NCBI GenBank assembly: GCA_020024635.1 | Contig: JAHHTL010000003.1 | Span: forward strand, 1 to 64,000 | Reading direction: 5' to 3' | Origin: Ruminococcus sp. | GTDB taxonomy: Bacteria > Bacillota > Clostridia > Lachnospirales > Lachnospiraceae | Length of the DNA: 64,000 nt | Shown: in pieces, positions 42,023-50,901 of the stretch | Numbering within the stretch: position 1 is the stretch's first letter | Layout of the letters: the number at the start of each line of letters is the position of its first letter | Notes under the pieces: model-generated | The model's database searches: none | Seen by the model: only the letters and a program-made list of their open reading frames with translations | Told to the model about the DNA's origin: nothing | Position numbers and translations under genes: made by a program

Positions 42023-43252
42023 ATGAAAAAAAGAATCACAGCCGTTTTCCTTAGTTGCGTAGTGCTGTTTAGCGCTATAATACCAATATCCTGTCAAAAC
42101 AGAGTCTATGCAGCAGAAGGGGAACCGCAACAATTATACGCCCGCTCTGCTGTATTGATGGATGCAGATACCGGGCGTATTTTATTTTCAAAAGAAGGGG
42201 ACGAAAAAAGAGCAATGGCAAGTACAACCAAAATTATGACCTGCATCCTTGCATTGGAATACGGAAATCCGGAAAGTAAAGTGACCGTTTCAAAAAATGC
42301 TGTCAAACAACCGAAAGTACATCTTGGAGCAGCCGAAGGAGAAACATTTTATTTAAAGGATTTATTATATTCTCTTATGTTAGAATCTCACAACGATTCG
42401 GCAGTTATGATTGCAGAACATATTGCGGGTTCTGTGGAAAAATTTGCGACGCTTATGAATGAAAAAGCAAAAGAACTTTCCTGTACAAATACTTATTTTA
42501 TTACACCGAATGGATTGGACGCAAAAGATGATAAGGATTTTCATCATACCACAGCTGAAGAACTTGCAAAAATCATGCGATATTGTGTGAATATGTCTCC
42601 GAAAAAAGAGGAATTTATCAACATTACCGGAACAAAGGAGTATCAGTTTTCTAATTGTGAGGGTCAAAAACAGTATTATTGCAGAAATCATAATGCATTT
42701 TTGGAAATGATGGATGGCGCATTTTCTGGAAAAACCGGATTTACAGGAGATGCAGGGTATTGTTATGTTGGCGCTTTAAAAAAAGAGAATAAAAATTTGA
42801 TTGTTGCACTTCTTGGATGCGGGTGGCCTAATAACAAAACATATAAATGGAAAGATAGTAAAAAATTAATGTCTTATGGATTGGAGTATTTTGAGAAGCA
42901 GAAGATTTGGCGAAATGTAACGATAAACAACGTTTCTGTTATTGACGGTATAGATGAGAATGCACCTTTTAAAAAACATACAACTGTTGGAGTAGAAATT
43001 AAACAACCAGACCCTAAATGGACCTTGCTTCTTCATAAAGAAGATCAAGTGGAAGTAAAAATGCATAGAAAACAGAACATTTATGCTCCTGTAAAAAAAG
43101 GAGAAAAAATAGGGGAGATTTTGTATCTGTTAAATGGAGAGGTGATTCGAAGGTTTGATTTGGTATCAAAAAAGGCGGTTAGAAAGGTATCTTATCAACA
43201 TTATTTAAAAACAGTACTCAATACCTACTATAATGTTAAAAAAATAGCATAA
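42023..43252 (+). CDS. D-alanyl-D-alanine carboxypeptidase (DacF-like), second copy
   Basis: 409 residues. Signal peptide (KRITAVFLSCVVLFSAII, cleavage probably near YAAEG), then S11 motifs: STTK (MASTTKIMT), SHN (LESHNDSAV) and KTG (SGKTGFTGDAG), plus a C-terminal PBP5-type domain ending in helical residues suitable for membrane attachment. Gene order scpA-scpB-dac is common in Firmicutes, where this gene is named dacF. It is distinct in sequence from the copy at 38459. It ends just before the decarboxylase cluster promoter. Confidence 0.93.
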   Translation: MKKRITAVFLSCVVLFSAIIPISCQNRVYAAEGEPQQLYARSAVLMDADTGRILFSKEGDEKRAMASTTKIMTCILALEYGNPESKVTVSKNAVKQPKVHLGAAEGETFYLKDLLYSLMLESHNDSAVMIAEHIAGSVEKFATLMNEKAKELSCTNTYFITPNGLDAKDDKDFHHTTAEELAKIMRYCVNMSPKKEEFINITGTKEYQFSNCEGQKQYYCRNHNAFLEMMDGAFSGKTGFTGDAGYCYVGALKKENKNLIVALLGCGWPNNKTYKWKDSKKLMSYGLEYFEKQKIWRNVTINNVSVIDGIDENAPFKKHTTVGVEIKQPDPKWTLLLHKEDQVEVKMHRKQNIYAPVKKGEKIGEILYLLNGEVIRRFDLVSKKAVRKVSYQHYLKTVLNTYYNVKKIA

Positions 43253-43267
43253 TGTTGGGAGAAAGAA

Positions 43268-43296
43268 TTGAAATTTCAGTGGATATATTATATACT
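43268..43296 (+). promoter_or_regulatory. Promoter of the decarboxylase cluster
   Basis: TTGAAA (43268-43273), 17 bases, TATACT (43291-43296), 59 bases before the first gene of the cluster. Confidence 0.65.
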
Positions 43297-43355
43297 AAAA
43301 TAGCCATAGATTTTGGTTTAATTAATACTAATTATAAAATATGGAGGGCTAGATT

Positions 43356-44795
43356 ATGAGCTACAATGCTACAGAAAACACAGCAAGTAGACGAATTGCC
43401 ATGCTTCTGGATGAGGGAAGTTTCGTAGAAATCGGCGGGGCGGTTACTGCAAGAAACACGGATTTCAATCTACAAGAAAAAGAAACTCCAGGGGATGGTG
43501 TGATCACTGGATATGGAGTGATTGATGGAAATCTCGTTTACGTGTATAGTCAGGATGCTTCTGTTTTAAAAGGAGCAATTGGAGAGATGCATGCCAGAAA
43601 AATTGCAAATATTTATGATATGGCCATGAAGATGGGAGCACCTGTTATTGGACTTCTCGATTGCGCAGGGATGCGTCTTCAAGAAGCAACCGATGCGTTG
43701 GAGGCTTTTGGAAGTTTGTACCTGAAACAGACAATGGCTTCCGGTGTGATTCCACAGATTACCGCAATTTTCGGAATGTGTGGAGGTGGTCTTGCGGTTG
43801 TGCCAGGACTTACTGACTTTACCTTTATGGAAAGTACAAAAGGCAAATTATTTGTAAATTCTCCAAATGCATTGGAAGGAAATCACGAATCAAAATGTGA
43901 TACAGCTTCCGCAAAATATCAAAGTGAGACAGCAGGTCTTGTAGATGTTGTGGGTGAGGAAGAGGAAATCTTTTCTCAAATCAGAACACTTATCGAGATG
44001 ATTCCTGCGAACAATGAGGATGATCTTTCTTACGCAGAATGTCTTGATGATTTGAATCGTGTATGTACAGATCTTGAAAATATGTCAGAAGATCCAGCAC
44101 TTGCACTTTCTGCTATTTCAGACAGTCATGTATTTTTTGAAACAAAGAAAGCGTATGCAAAAGATATGGTGACTGGTTTTATCCGTCTCAATGGAATGAC
44201 GATTGGTGCGGTTGCAAACCGATCAAAAGAATATGATGAAGAAGGAAATGTTGCAAAAGAATTTGGACAAGTTCTTACAGTAGATGGATGCAAAAAAGCA
44301 ACAGATTTTGTTAATTTCTGTGATGCATTTTCTATTCCGGTTCTTACCTTTACGAATGTTACAGGATTTGACGCTACTTTGTGTTCTGAAAAGAATATGG
44401 CAAGAGAAGCAGCAAAACTTACGTATGCGTTTGCTAACGCATCTGTTCCAAAAGTAAATGTGGTGACAGGAAAAGCATATGGAAGTCCATATATCTGTAT
44501 GAACAGTAAGTCTATTGGGGCGGATATGGTTTACGCTTGGCCTACATCAGAAATCGGAATGATGGATGCAGCTTTGGCATCAAAGATCATGTACGCAGAC
44601 GCAGATGCAGCGACACAGCAGGAAAAGGCTGCCGAATATAAAGAACTTCAGTCTAGTCCATTAAGTGCTGCAAGAAGAGGATATGTGGATGCAGTTATTG
44701 AGCCTTCAGAGACAAGAAAATATGTGATCGGTGCTTTCGAGATGCTTTTCACAAAAAGAGAAGGTCGTCCGGATAAAAAACACGGTACGGTTTAG
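43356..44795 (+). CDS. Acyl-CoA carboxyltransferase subunit (MmdA/12S-like)
   Basis: 479 residues, crotonase-fold carboxyltransferase with two halves. GLLDCAGMRLQEATDALEAFG and IFGMCGGGLAVVPGLTDFTFM form the first CoA site; NVTGFDATLCSEKNMAREAAKLTYAFANASVPKVNVVTGKAYGSPYICM forms the second. It is somewhat shorter than typical MmdA or 12S subunits (about 510-520). It should move carboxyl between biotin and an acyl-CoA such as methylmalonyl-CoA, malonyl-CoA or glutaconyl-CoA; the acyl-CoA cannot be fixed by eye. RBS ATGGAGGG. First gene of a five-gene operon. Confidence 0.85.
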   Translation: MSYNATENTASRRIAMLLDEGSFVEIGGAVTARNTDFNLQEKETPGDGVITGYGVIDGNLVYVYSQDASVLKGAIGEMHARKIANIYDMAMKMGAPVIGLLDCAGMRLQEATDALEAFGSLYLKQTMASGVIPQITAIFGMCGGGLAVVPGLTDFTFMESTKGKLFVNSPNALEGNHESKCDTASAKYQSETAGLVDVVGEEEEIFSQIRTLIEMIPANNEDDLSYAECLDDLNRVCTDLENMSEDPALALSAISDSHVFFETKKAYAKDMVTGFIRLNGMTIGAVANRSKEYDEEGNVAKEFGQVLTVDGCKKATDFVNFCDAFSIPVLTFTNVTGFDATLCSEKNMAREAAKLTYAFANASVPKVNVVTGKAYGSPYICMNSKSIGADMVYAWPTSEIGMMDAALASKIMYADADAATQQEKAAEYKELQSSPLSAARRGYVDAVIEPSETRKYVIGAFEMLFTKREGRPDKKHGTV

Positions 44796-44809
44796 AGAGG
44801 TGAAGCAAA

Positions 44810-45571
44810 TTGAAAAAGAAAATCAGTATAGTAGGTCTTGTGTTATTACTGGTCTTTAGCTTTTCTGGTTGTGGAAAAAAAGTAGAAGATAAGCCAGTAT
44901 ATGACGAAGAGGCTATGACCACGAATGTGGAAAGAATTGTTGAGACTTTCCGAGGAATGACAGATGAAGACTTTGCAGTCTTTGAAAATATGCCAGATGT
45001 ACAGCTGACTATGACATTGGTAACAGCAGAACTTCCAATAGAAGGAGAAGAGTTCCTTTCCATGATTGAAGCGTGGAAAGCTGGAGTGATTGAATGTGGT
45101 GAAATTAAAAAAATCAAAGCTTATGATTTTGAAGAATTAAAGTCTGGAGCATCCGTTACTCTTGATGCCGAGTTTGAAAACAGGGACGGAGAGATTGTCG
45201 TAAACTTTGATGAAAAAATGAAGATGGAATCTATGACAGTGAATGCAGAGTATTCTATGAGCGAGATTCTCAAAAAAGCAGGGCTTAACACTGTTTTGGG
45301 AATGGGAACTGTATTTGTAGTATTAATTTTCATTTCATTTATCATTTATTTATTTAGATATATCCCTGTTCTTGAAAAGAAATTCAGCCGTAAATCAAAA
45401 GCAACTGCAGAAGTGAAAACAGCAACTCCAGTTGTAGAAGAAGTAGAAGAAGCTGCTGATGATGAAGAACTGATCGCTGTAATTGCAGCAGCTGTTGCGG
45501 CAGCAGAGGGAACATCAACAGACGGATTTGTTGTGCGTTCTATCAAGAGAAGAAAAACAAACAGATGGTAA
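44810..45571 (+). CDS. Lipoprotein-type OadG-like subunit
   Basis: 253 residues. Begins with a lipoprotein signal (KKKISIVGLVLLLVFSFSGC, lipid Cys at 21), then an extracytoplasmic domain of about 130 residues, a membrane helix (TVFVVLIFISFIIYLF, near 168-185) and a cytoplasmic Ala/Glu-rich tail ending in FVVRSIKRRKTNRW. The last part matches the OadG/gamma subunit of sodium-pump decarboxylases, which holds the complex together. The added lipoprotein domain is not part of the classical 80-residue OadG. Start codon TTG at 44810 after AGAGAGGTGAAG. Confidence 0.75.
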   Translation: MKKKISIVGLVLLLVFSFSGCGKKVEDKPVYDEEAMTTNVERIVETFRGMTDEDFAVFENMPDVQLTMTLVTAELPIEGEEFLSMIEAWKAGVIECGEIKKIKAYDFEELKSGASVTLDAEFENRDGEIVVNFDEKMKMESMTVNAEYSMSEILKKAGLNTVLGMGTVFVVLIFISFIIYLFRYIPVLEKKFSRKSKATAEVKTATPVVEEVEEAADDEELIAVIAAAVAAAEGTSTDGFVVRSIKRRKTNRW

Positions 45572-45587
45572 TCAGGAGGAATTAAAA

Positions 45588-45947
45588 ATGAAAAATTATA
45601 CAATTACAGTTAATGGAAATGTTTATGATGTAACAGTAGAAGAAAACAATGGTGGAGCAGTTGCTGCAACAACAGCACCAGTAGCTGCACCAAAAGCTGC
45701 ACCAAAGGCTGCACCGAAAGCAACAGGAGCTGGTAGCATTAAAGTAACAGCTGGAGCTGCAGGTAAAGTATTTAAATTAGAAGCAAGTGTTGGACAGAAA
45801 GTAGAAGCAGGAGATACCGTAGTTGTAATTGAAGCAATGAAAATGGAAATCCCTGTTGTTGCTCCAGAAGCAGGAACAGTTGCTAGTATTGATGTAGCAG
45901 TAGGAGATGCAGTAGAATCAGGTGCTGTATTAGCTACATTAAACTAG
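45588..45947 (+). CDS. Biotin carboxyl carrier subunit
   Basis: 119 residues. A short N-terminal domain (MKNYTITVNGNVYDVTVEE), an Ala/Pro/Lys linker with AAPK repeats, and a C-terminal biotinyl domain with biotin-accepting Lys in VIEAMKMEIPVVAPE. It swings the carboxyl-biotin between carboxyltransferase and the membrane decarboxylase. ATG 45588 follows TCAGGAGGAATT. It lies 16 bases after the OadG-like gene. Confidence 0.95.
   Translation: MKNYTITVNGNVYDVTVEENNGGAVAATTAPVAAPKAAPKAAPKATGAGSIKVTAGAAGKVFKLEASVGQKVEAGDTVVVIEAMKMEIPVVAPEAGTVASIDVAVGDAVESGAVLATLN
45684..45719 (+). repeat. Three 12-bp in-frame repeats in biotin carrier linker
   Basis: GCTGCACCAAAA, GCTGCACCAAAG and GCTGCACCGAAA in tandem encode AAPK three times. 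This is a flexible linker whose length can change by slippage; it is coding, not an independent element. Confidence 0.85.
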
Positions 45948-45967
45948 TTTACCGGGAGGTCTGACAA

Positions 45968-47116
45968 ATGGAATATATTTCAAATACATTAGGAAACCTT
46001 GTACAGCAGACCGCGTTCATGAATCTTACCTTTGGAAATCTTATTATGATCGCAGTGGCCTGCGGGTTTCTGTTTTTAGCAATTAAGTTTGGCTTTGAGC
46101 CATTACTTCTTGTGCCGATCGCATTTGGTATGTTGCTTGTTAATATCTTTCCAGATATTATGCTTCATGCAGCGGATGCGGCAAATGGAACTGGTGGACT
46201 TTTATACTACTTTTACCAGTTAGATGAATGGGCAATTTTGCCATCTCTAATCTTCCTTGGAGTTGGTGCCATGACAGACTTTGGTCCGTTGATTGCCAAT
46301 CCAAAAAGCTTTCTTTTAGGAGCAGCTGCACAATTTGGTATTTTTGCAGCATATCTTGGAGCTATGGCTATGGGATTCTCAGACAAAGCTGCAGCAGCAA
46401 TTTCCATTATCGGTGGAGCAGATGGCCCTACATCGATCTTTCTTGCAAGTAAATTGTCACAGACAGCGATCATGGGACCAATTGCTGTAGCGGCATACTC
46501 ATATATGTCACTTGTACCAATCATTCAGCCGCCAATTATGAAACTTCTTACAACAGAAGAAGAACGTAAAGTTAAGATGGAGCAGCTTCGTCCAGTATCC
46601 AAATTGGAAAGAATATTGTTCCCTATCGTTGTTACCATTGTTGTATGTGTGATTCTTCCAACAACAGCTCCATTGGTAGGTATGCTTATGTTGGGTAACC
46701 TGTTTAAAGAATGTGGTGTTGTAAGACAGCTTACTGAGACAGCGTCTAACGCGCTGATGTATATCGTAGTTATCTTACTGGGAACATCGGTAGGAGCTAC
46801 AACAAGTGCAGAAGCTTTCTTAAATATGAGCACAATCAAGATTGTTGTTCTTGGACTGATTGCATTTGCATTTGGAACGGCAGCAGGTGTCCTTTTTGGT
46901 AAGTTGATGTGTAAGGTGACCGGTGGAAAGGTAAATCCTTTGATTGGATCAGCAGGTGTATCTGCAGTTCCTATGGCTGCCAGAGTTTCACAGAAAGTCG
47001 GAGCAGAAGCAGATCCTACAAACTTCTTGCTGATGCACGCAATGGGACCAAACGTAGCAGGTGTTATCGGTACAGCCGTTGCAGCTGGAACATTTATGGC
47101 TATCTTTGGCGTTTAA
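45968..47116 (+). CDS. oadB: Sodium-pump decarboxylase beta subunit
   Basis: 382 residues with about 9-11 membrane segments. Contains IIGGADGPTSIFLASKL, in which the Asp is the key residue of the carboxybiotin-decarboxylating, sodium-translocating site, and a second conserved region PLIGSAGVSAVPMAARVSQ. It decarboxylates carboxybiotin and exports sodium ions. Whether the operon is called oad, mmd or gcd depends on the carboxyltransferase; the pump subunit is common to all. RBS GGGAGGTCTGAC. Confidence 0.93.
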   Translation: MEYISNTLGNLVQQTAFMNLTFGNLIMIAVACGFLFLAIKFGFEPLLLVPIAFGMLLVNIFPDIMLHAADAANGTGGLLYYFYQLDEWAILPSLIFLGVGAMTDFGPLIANPKSFLLGAAAQFGIFAAYLGAMAMGFSDKAAAAISIIGGADGPTSIFLASKLSQTAIMGPIAVAAYSYMSLVPIIQPPIMKLLTTEEERKVKMEQLRPVSKLERILFPIVVTIVVCVILPTTAPLVGMLMLGNLFKECGVVRQLTETASNALMYIVVILLGTSVGATTSAEAFLNMSTIKIVVLGLIAFAFGTAAGVLFGKLMCKVTGGKVNPLIGSAGVSAVPMAARVSQKVGAEADPTNFLLMHAMGPNVAGVIGTAVAAGTFMAIFGV

Positions 47117-47136
47117 AAATATTGGAGGGCAGATAA

Positions 47137-48549
47137 ATGGCAGAAATTCAGAAAAAACCAGTTAAAATAACAGAAACAATTCTCCGTGATGCACATCAGT
47201 CCCTGATTGCTACAAGAATGACAACAGAGCAGATGCTTCCGATCATTGAGAAAATGGATAAAGTTGGATATCACGCAGTTGAGTGTTGGGGAGGAGCTAC
47301 TTTCGACGCATCTCTTCGTTTTCTTCACGAAGATCCATGGGAGAGACTTCGTAAATTCCGTGATGGATTTAAAAACACAAAATTACAAATGTTATTCCGT
47401 GGACAAAATATTTTAGGATATCGTCCATATGCAGATGATGTTGTAGAATATTTTGTACAGAAATCTGTAGCAAATGGTATTGATATTATTCGTATCTTTG
47501 ACTGTATGAATGATATCCGTAACCTTCAGACAGCTGTAACAGCTGCAAATAAAGAAAAAGGACATGCACAAGTGGCAATGTCTTATACACTTGGAGAAGC
47601 TTATACATTAGAGTATTGGACAGATCTTGCAAAACGTATTGAAGACATGGGTGCAAATTCTATCTGTGTAAAAGATATGGCGGGTCTTCTTCTTCCATAT
47701 CAGGCTACAGAATTAGTAACAGCCTTAAAAGAAGCTGTAAATATTCCAATCGAAATGCATACACATTATACTTCAGGTGTTGCATCTATGACATACCTTA
47801 AATCAGTAGAAGCAGGTGCTGATATTATCGATACTGCAATGTCTCCATTTGCAATGGGAACATCACAGCCTGCAACAGAGGTTATGGTAGAAACATTTAA
47901 AGGAACTCCATATGATACAGGTCTTGATCAAACATTGCTTTCAGAGATTGCAGATTACTTTAGACCAATGAGAGATGAAGCACTTGACAGCGGACTTTTG
48001 AATCCAAAGAACTTGGGTGTTAATATTAAGACACTTTTATATCAAGTTCCAGGTGGTATGCTTTCAAACCTTACATCTCAGCTGAAAGAACAAGGAGCAG
48101 AGGATAAATTCTACGAAGTTCTAGAAGAGGTTCCAAGAGTACGTAAAGATCTAGGAGAGTGTCCTCTTGTAACACCATCTTCTCAAATTGTTGGTACACA
48201 GGCTGTATTTAATGTTCTTATGGGAGAACGTTATAAGATGGCTACAAAAGAAACAAAAGATGTATTATCTGGAAAATATGGCGCAACTGCAAAACCATTT
48301 AATGAAGAAGTGAAAAAGAAAGTTATTGGTGACGCAGAAGTGATTACTTGTCGTCCGGCGGATCTTATTCCAAATGAATTGGATACACTTCGTAGTGAGT
48401 GTGCACAGTGGATTCAACAGGATGAGGATGTTTTAACTTATGCTTTATTCCCACAGGTTGCAACAGACTTCTTTAAATATAGAGAAGCACAGCAAACAAA
48501 AGTAGATGCAAAAACTGCAGATACAGAAAATGGTTCTTATCCAGTCTAA
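47137..48549 (+). CDS. oadA: Oxaloacetate decarboxylase alpha-type carboxyltransferase (5S-like)
   Basis: 470 residues. TIM-barrel of the pyruvate carboxyltransferase family: ITETILRDAHQSLIATRM (metal and substrate residues), ECWGGATFDASLRFLHEDPWERL, carboxylated-Lys motif ICVKDMAGLLLPYQ, and metal His pair in EMHTHYTSG. It lacks the C-terminal biotin domain of classical OadA, which is supplied by the separate carrier at 45588. It transfers carboxyl between oxaloacetate/pyruvate and biotin. RBS TTGGAGGGC, 20 bases after oadB. Last gene of the operon. Confidence 0.92.
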   Translation: MAEIQKKPVKITETILRDAHQSLIATRMTTEQMLPIIEKMDKVGYHAVECWGGATFDASLRFLHEDPWERLRKFRDGFKNTKLQMLFRGQNILGYRPYADDVVEYFVQKSVANGIDIIRIFDCMNDIRNLQTAVTAANKEKGHAQVAMSYTLGEAYTLEYWTDLAKRIEDMGANSICVKDMAGLLLPYQATELVTALKEAVNIPIEMHTHYTSGVASMTYLKSVEAGADIIDTAMSPFAMGTSQPATEVMVETFKGTPYDTGLDQTLLSEIADYFRPMRDEALDSGLLNPKNLGVNIKTLLYQVPGGMLSNLTSQLKEQGAEDKFYEVLEEVPRVRKDLGECPLVTPSSQIVGTQAVFNVLMGERYKMATKETKDVLSGKYGATAKPFNEEVKKKVIGDAEVITCRPADLIPNELDTLRSECAQWIQQDEDVLTYALFPQVATDFFKYREAQQTKVDAKTADTENGSYPV

Positions 48550-48584
48550 TGGCTGGGGAAAAGCCGCATTTCTATGTGACAATG

Positions 48585-48627
48585 AATCCGTTCTACAGAA
48601 ATTATTACTGTAGAACGGATTTTTTTA
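48585..48627 (+). terminator. Terminator of the decarboxylase operon
   Basis: AATCCGTTCTACAG (48585-48598) and CTGTAGAACGGATT (48608-48621) form a perfect 14-bp stem, followed by TTTTTT. Confidence 0.92.
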
Positions 48628-48696
48628 CTATATAAAGAAAATTTATGATATAATGGACGAGATAAAAAAAGTGAACCGAAAATATAAGGAGTTGTC

Positions 48697-49653
48697 GTGA
48701 CAGAACAAAAAACAATCAATCAAAGAAGCGATACAGAAGAACTTTTATCCAGAATGAAAGAACAATATAGTAAATTAAGTAAAGGGCAAAAAAGGCTGGC
48801 AGAGTATGTTTGCCAAAACTATGACAAAGCTGTTTTTTTGACTGCATCAAAATTGGGGGAGATTGTAGGAGTTAGTGAATCTACTGTGGTAAGGTTTGCT
48901 ATCCAACTTGGATATAAAGGGTATCCAAGTTTTCAAAAAGCCTTGGAAGAGGTGGTGCGCAATAAACTAAGTTCCATTCAAAGGATGGAAGTGACCCACG
49001 GAAGAATTTCCCAACCACAAATATTAGAGAGCGTATTACAGTCTGATATTGAAAAGATAAAAACAACTCTTGCAGAGGTGGATCCGCATGTATTCTATGA
49101 AGCGGTTGATACGATTTTAAATGCAAAACATATTTATATCATAGGGATAAGAAGTTGTGCTCCACTTGCGATGTTTTTGAATTTTTATATGCATTTAATT
49201 TGTGATCATGTTACCTTGATCAATACGACAGGATCGACAGAAATATTTGAACAGTTGATTCGAATAGGAGAAGAGGACGTTATGATTGGAATCAGCTTTC
49301 CTAGATATTCTGTACGTACACTGAAGGCTCTAGAGTTTGCAAGCAGCCGAAAGGCAAAAGTTATTACGTTGACAGATAGCGTTCACTCACCGATGACACT
49401 GTATTCTTCTTGCAATTTAATTGCAAAGAGTAACATGGTATCCATTGTGGATTCTTTGGTGGCTCCACTGAGTGTGATCAACGCGCTTGTGGTTGCTTTG
49501 TGCATGAAGCGTCAAAATGAAGTGATTTCTACATTAGAAACTTTGGAGGATATATGGGGAGAATACCAAGTGTATAGTGGGGACGAATTGAATCGAGTGA
49601 ACGACATATTTTCTACAAAATTGACAGAAGAGAAGGGGAAAAAGTATGAGTAA
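48697..49653 (+). CDS. MurR/RpiR-family transcriptional regulator
   Basis: 318 residues. N-terminal RpiR helix-turn-helix (KLSKGQKRLAEYVCQNYDKAVFLTASKLGEIVGVSESTVVRFAIQLGYKGYPSFQKAL, about 20-95) and a C-terminal sugar isomerase (SIS) domain (about 125-260) that binds a phosphosugar. Such proteins control carbohydrate or aminosugar genes. No sugar gene is adjacent; the next gene, a flavoprotein, overlaps by 8 bases. Start is GTG at 48697 after AAGGAGTTGTC. Confidence 0.9.
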   Translation: MTEQKTINQRSDTEELLSRMKEQYSKLSKGQKRLAEYVCQNYDKAVFLTASKLGEIVGVSESTVVRFAIQLGYKGYPSFQKALEEVVRNKLSSIQRMEVTHGRISQPQILESVLQSDIEKIKTTLAEVDPHVFYEAVDTILNAKHIYIIGIRSCAPLAMFLNFYMHLICDHVTLINTTGSTEIFEQLIRIGEEDVMIGISFPRYSVRTLKALEFASSRKAKVITLTDSVHSPMTLYSSCNLIAKSNMVSIVDSLVAPLSVINALVVALCMKRQNEVISTLETLEDIWGEYQVYSGDELNRVNDIFSTKLTEEKGKKYE

Positions 49654-50875
49654 AGTATTGATCATAGGCGGAGGAGCAGCAGGAATGATGGCAGGTGTTT
49701 TTGCTGCGAGAAATGGCCATGATGTTCATATATTTGAAAAAAATGAAAAACTTGGTAAGAAACTTTTTATTACAGGCAAAGGAAGATGTAACATTACAAA
49801 CGCTGCAGATATGGAAATGCTGTTCAATGCTGTTGTTACCAATCCGAAATTTCTATATAGTGGATTTTATAGCTTTACCAATGAGCAAGTAATCACGTTT
49901 TTTGAAGAGTTAGGGGTAAAGACGAAAATTGAGCGTGGAGATCGGGTGTTTCCGCAATCGGATCATTCCTCCGATGTGATTCAAGCTTTGTATCGTGAAC
50001 TGCAAAGACTTCATGTGTCGATTTCTCTAAATACAGAAGTGGAAAAAGTATTGGTTAAAGACCAGAAGGTAGAGGGGGTTCAGTTAAAAGACGAAACAAT
50101 CGTAAAAGGAGATAGCTGTATAGTTGCCACGGGAGGACTTTCTTACGCTTCCACTGGTTCAACAGGAGATGGGTATCGATTTGCAAAAGAATCCGGACAC
50201 CACGTTACACAGCTTCGTCCGGCTCTTGTGCCAATGGAAGCAAAAGAGCCTTATGTTCAGGAATTGCAAGGGTTGTCACTTCGGAATGTGAACATTCGCA
50301 TTTTGGATGACAAAAAAGTAATATACAATGAGTTTGGAGAAATGCTCTTTACACATTATGGCGTAAGCGGTCCTCTAATGATCAGCGCTAGCAGTAAGGT
50401 GGGAGATCTTCTTCTAAAGAAAAACCTTACCTTGTCAATCGATTTAAAACCAGCTCTTTCTTTTGAACAACTGGATGCAAGGGTGCTTAGAGATTTTAAT
50501 GATAATAGAAATAAACAATTCAAAAATGGAATAGATAAATTGTTCCCAGCTAAATTAAAGCCCGTTATCCTTGAACGAAGTGGGATTGATCCTGAAAAAA
50601 AGATAAACGAAATTAACCGAGAAGAACGAGAACATTTTGTTCGACTTATAAAAGATTTTCGGCTTACGTTAACTGGATTACGGAGTTTTAAAGAGGCGAT
50701 CATCACAAAAGGTGGAGTGAATGTAAAAGAAATTGATCCAGGGACTATGGAATCAAAAATCATAGATCATCTCTATTTCATAGGAGAGGTGCTAGATTTG
50801 GATGCACTTACCGGAGGATTTAACCTCCAAATTGCATGGTCTACCGCATACATGGCGGGAAATGCCATCAAATAA
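49646..50875 (+). CDS. NAD(P)/FAD-dependent oxidoreductase, HI0933 family
   Basis: 409 residues. The dinucleotide-binding GGGAAGM loop is at 8-14, followed by FEKNEKLGKKLFITGKGRCNITN (HI0933/YhiN signature), a GGLSYASTGSTGDGYRFA motif and a C-terminal GEVLDLDALTGGFNLQIAWSTAYMAG FAD motif. Family members are flavoproteins of poorly known reaction. Overlaps the RpiR gene by 8 bases; cmk follows 26 bases after it. Confidence 0.88.
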   Translation: MSKVLIIGGGAAGMMAGVFAARNGHDVHIFEKNEKLGKKLFITGKGRCNITNAADMEMLFNAVVTNPKFLYSGFYSFTNEQVITFFEELGVKTKIERGDRVFPQSDHSSDVIQALYRELQRLHVSISLNTEVEKVLVKDQKVEGVQLKDETIVKGDSCIVATGGLSYASTGSTGDGYRFAKESGHHVTQLRPALVPMEAKEPYVQELQGLSLRNVNIRILDDKKVIYNEFGEMLFTHYGVSGPLMISASSKVGDLLLKKNLTLSIDLKPALSFEQLDARVLRDFNDNRNKQFKNGIDKLFPAKLKPVILERSGIDPEKKINEINREEREHFVRLIKDFRLTLTGLRSFKEAIITKGGVNVKEIDPGTMESKIIDHLYFIGEVLDLDALTGGFNLQIAWSTAYMAGNAIK

Positions 50876-50901
50876 ATTATCAAGATAAGGTGGGGAAAGA
50901 T

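Noticed and set aside
45684-45719. Tandem 12-bp repeats as a possible CRISPR or mobile repeat
   Set aside because: They are in-frame codons of the Ala/Pro/Lys linker of the biotin carrier.
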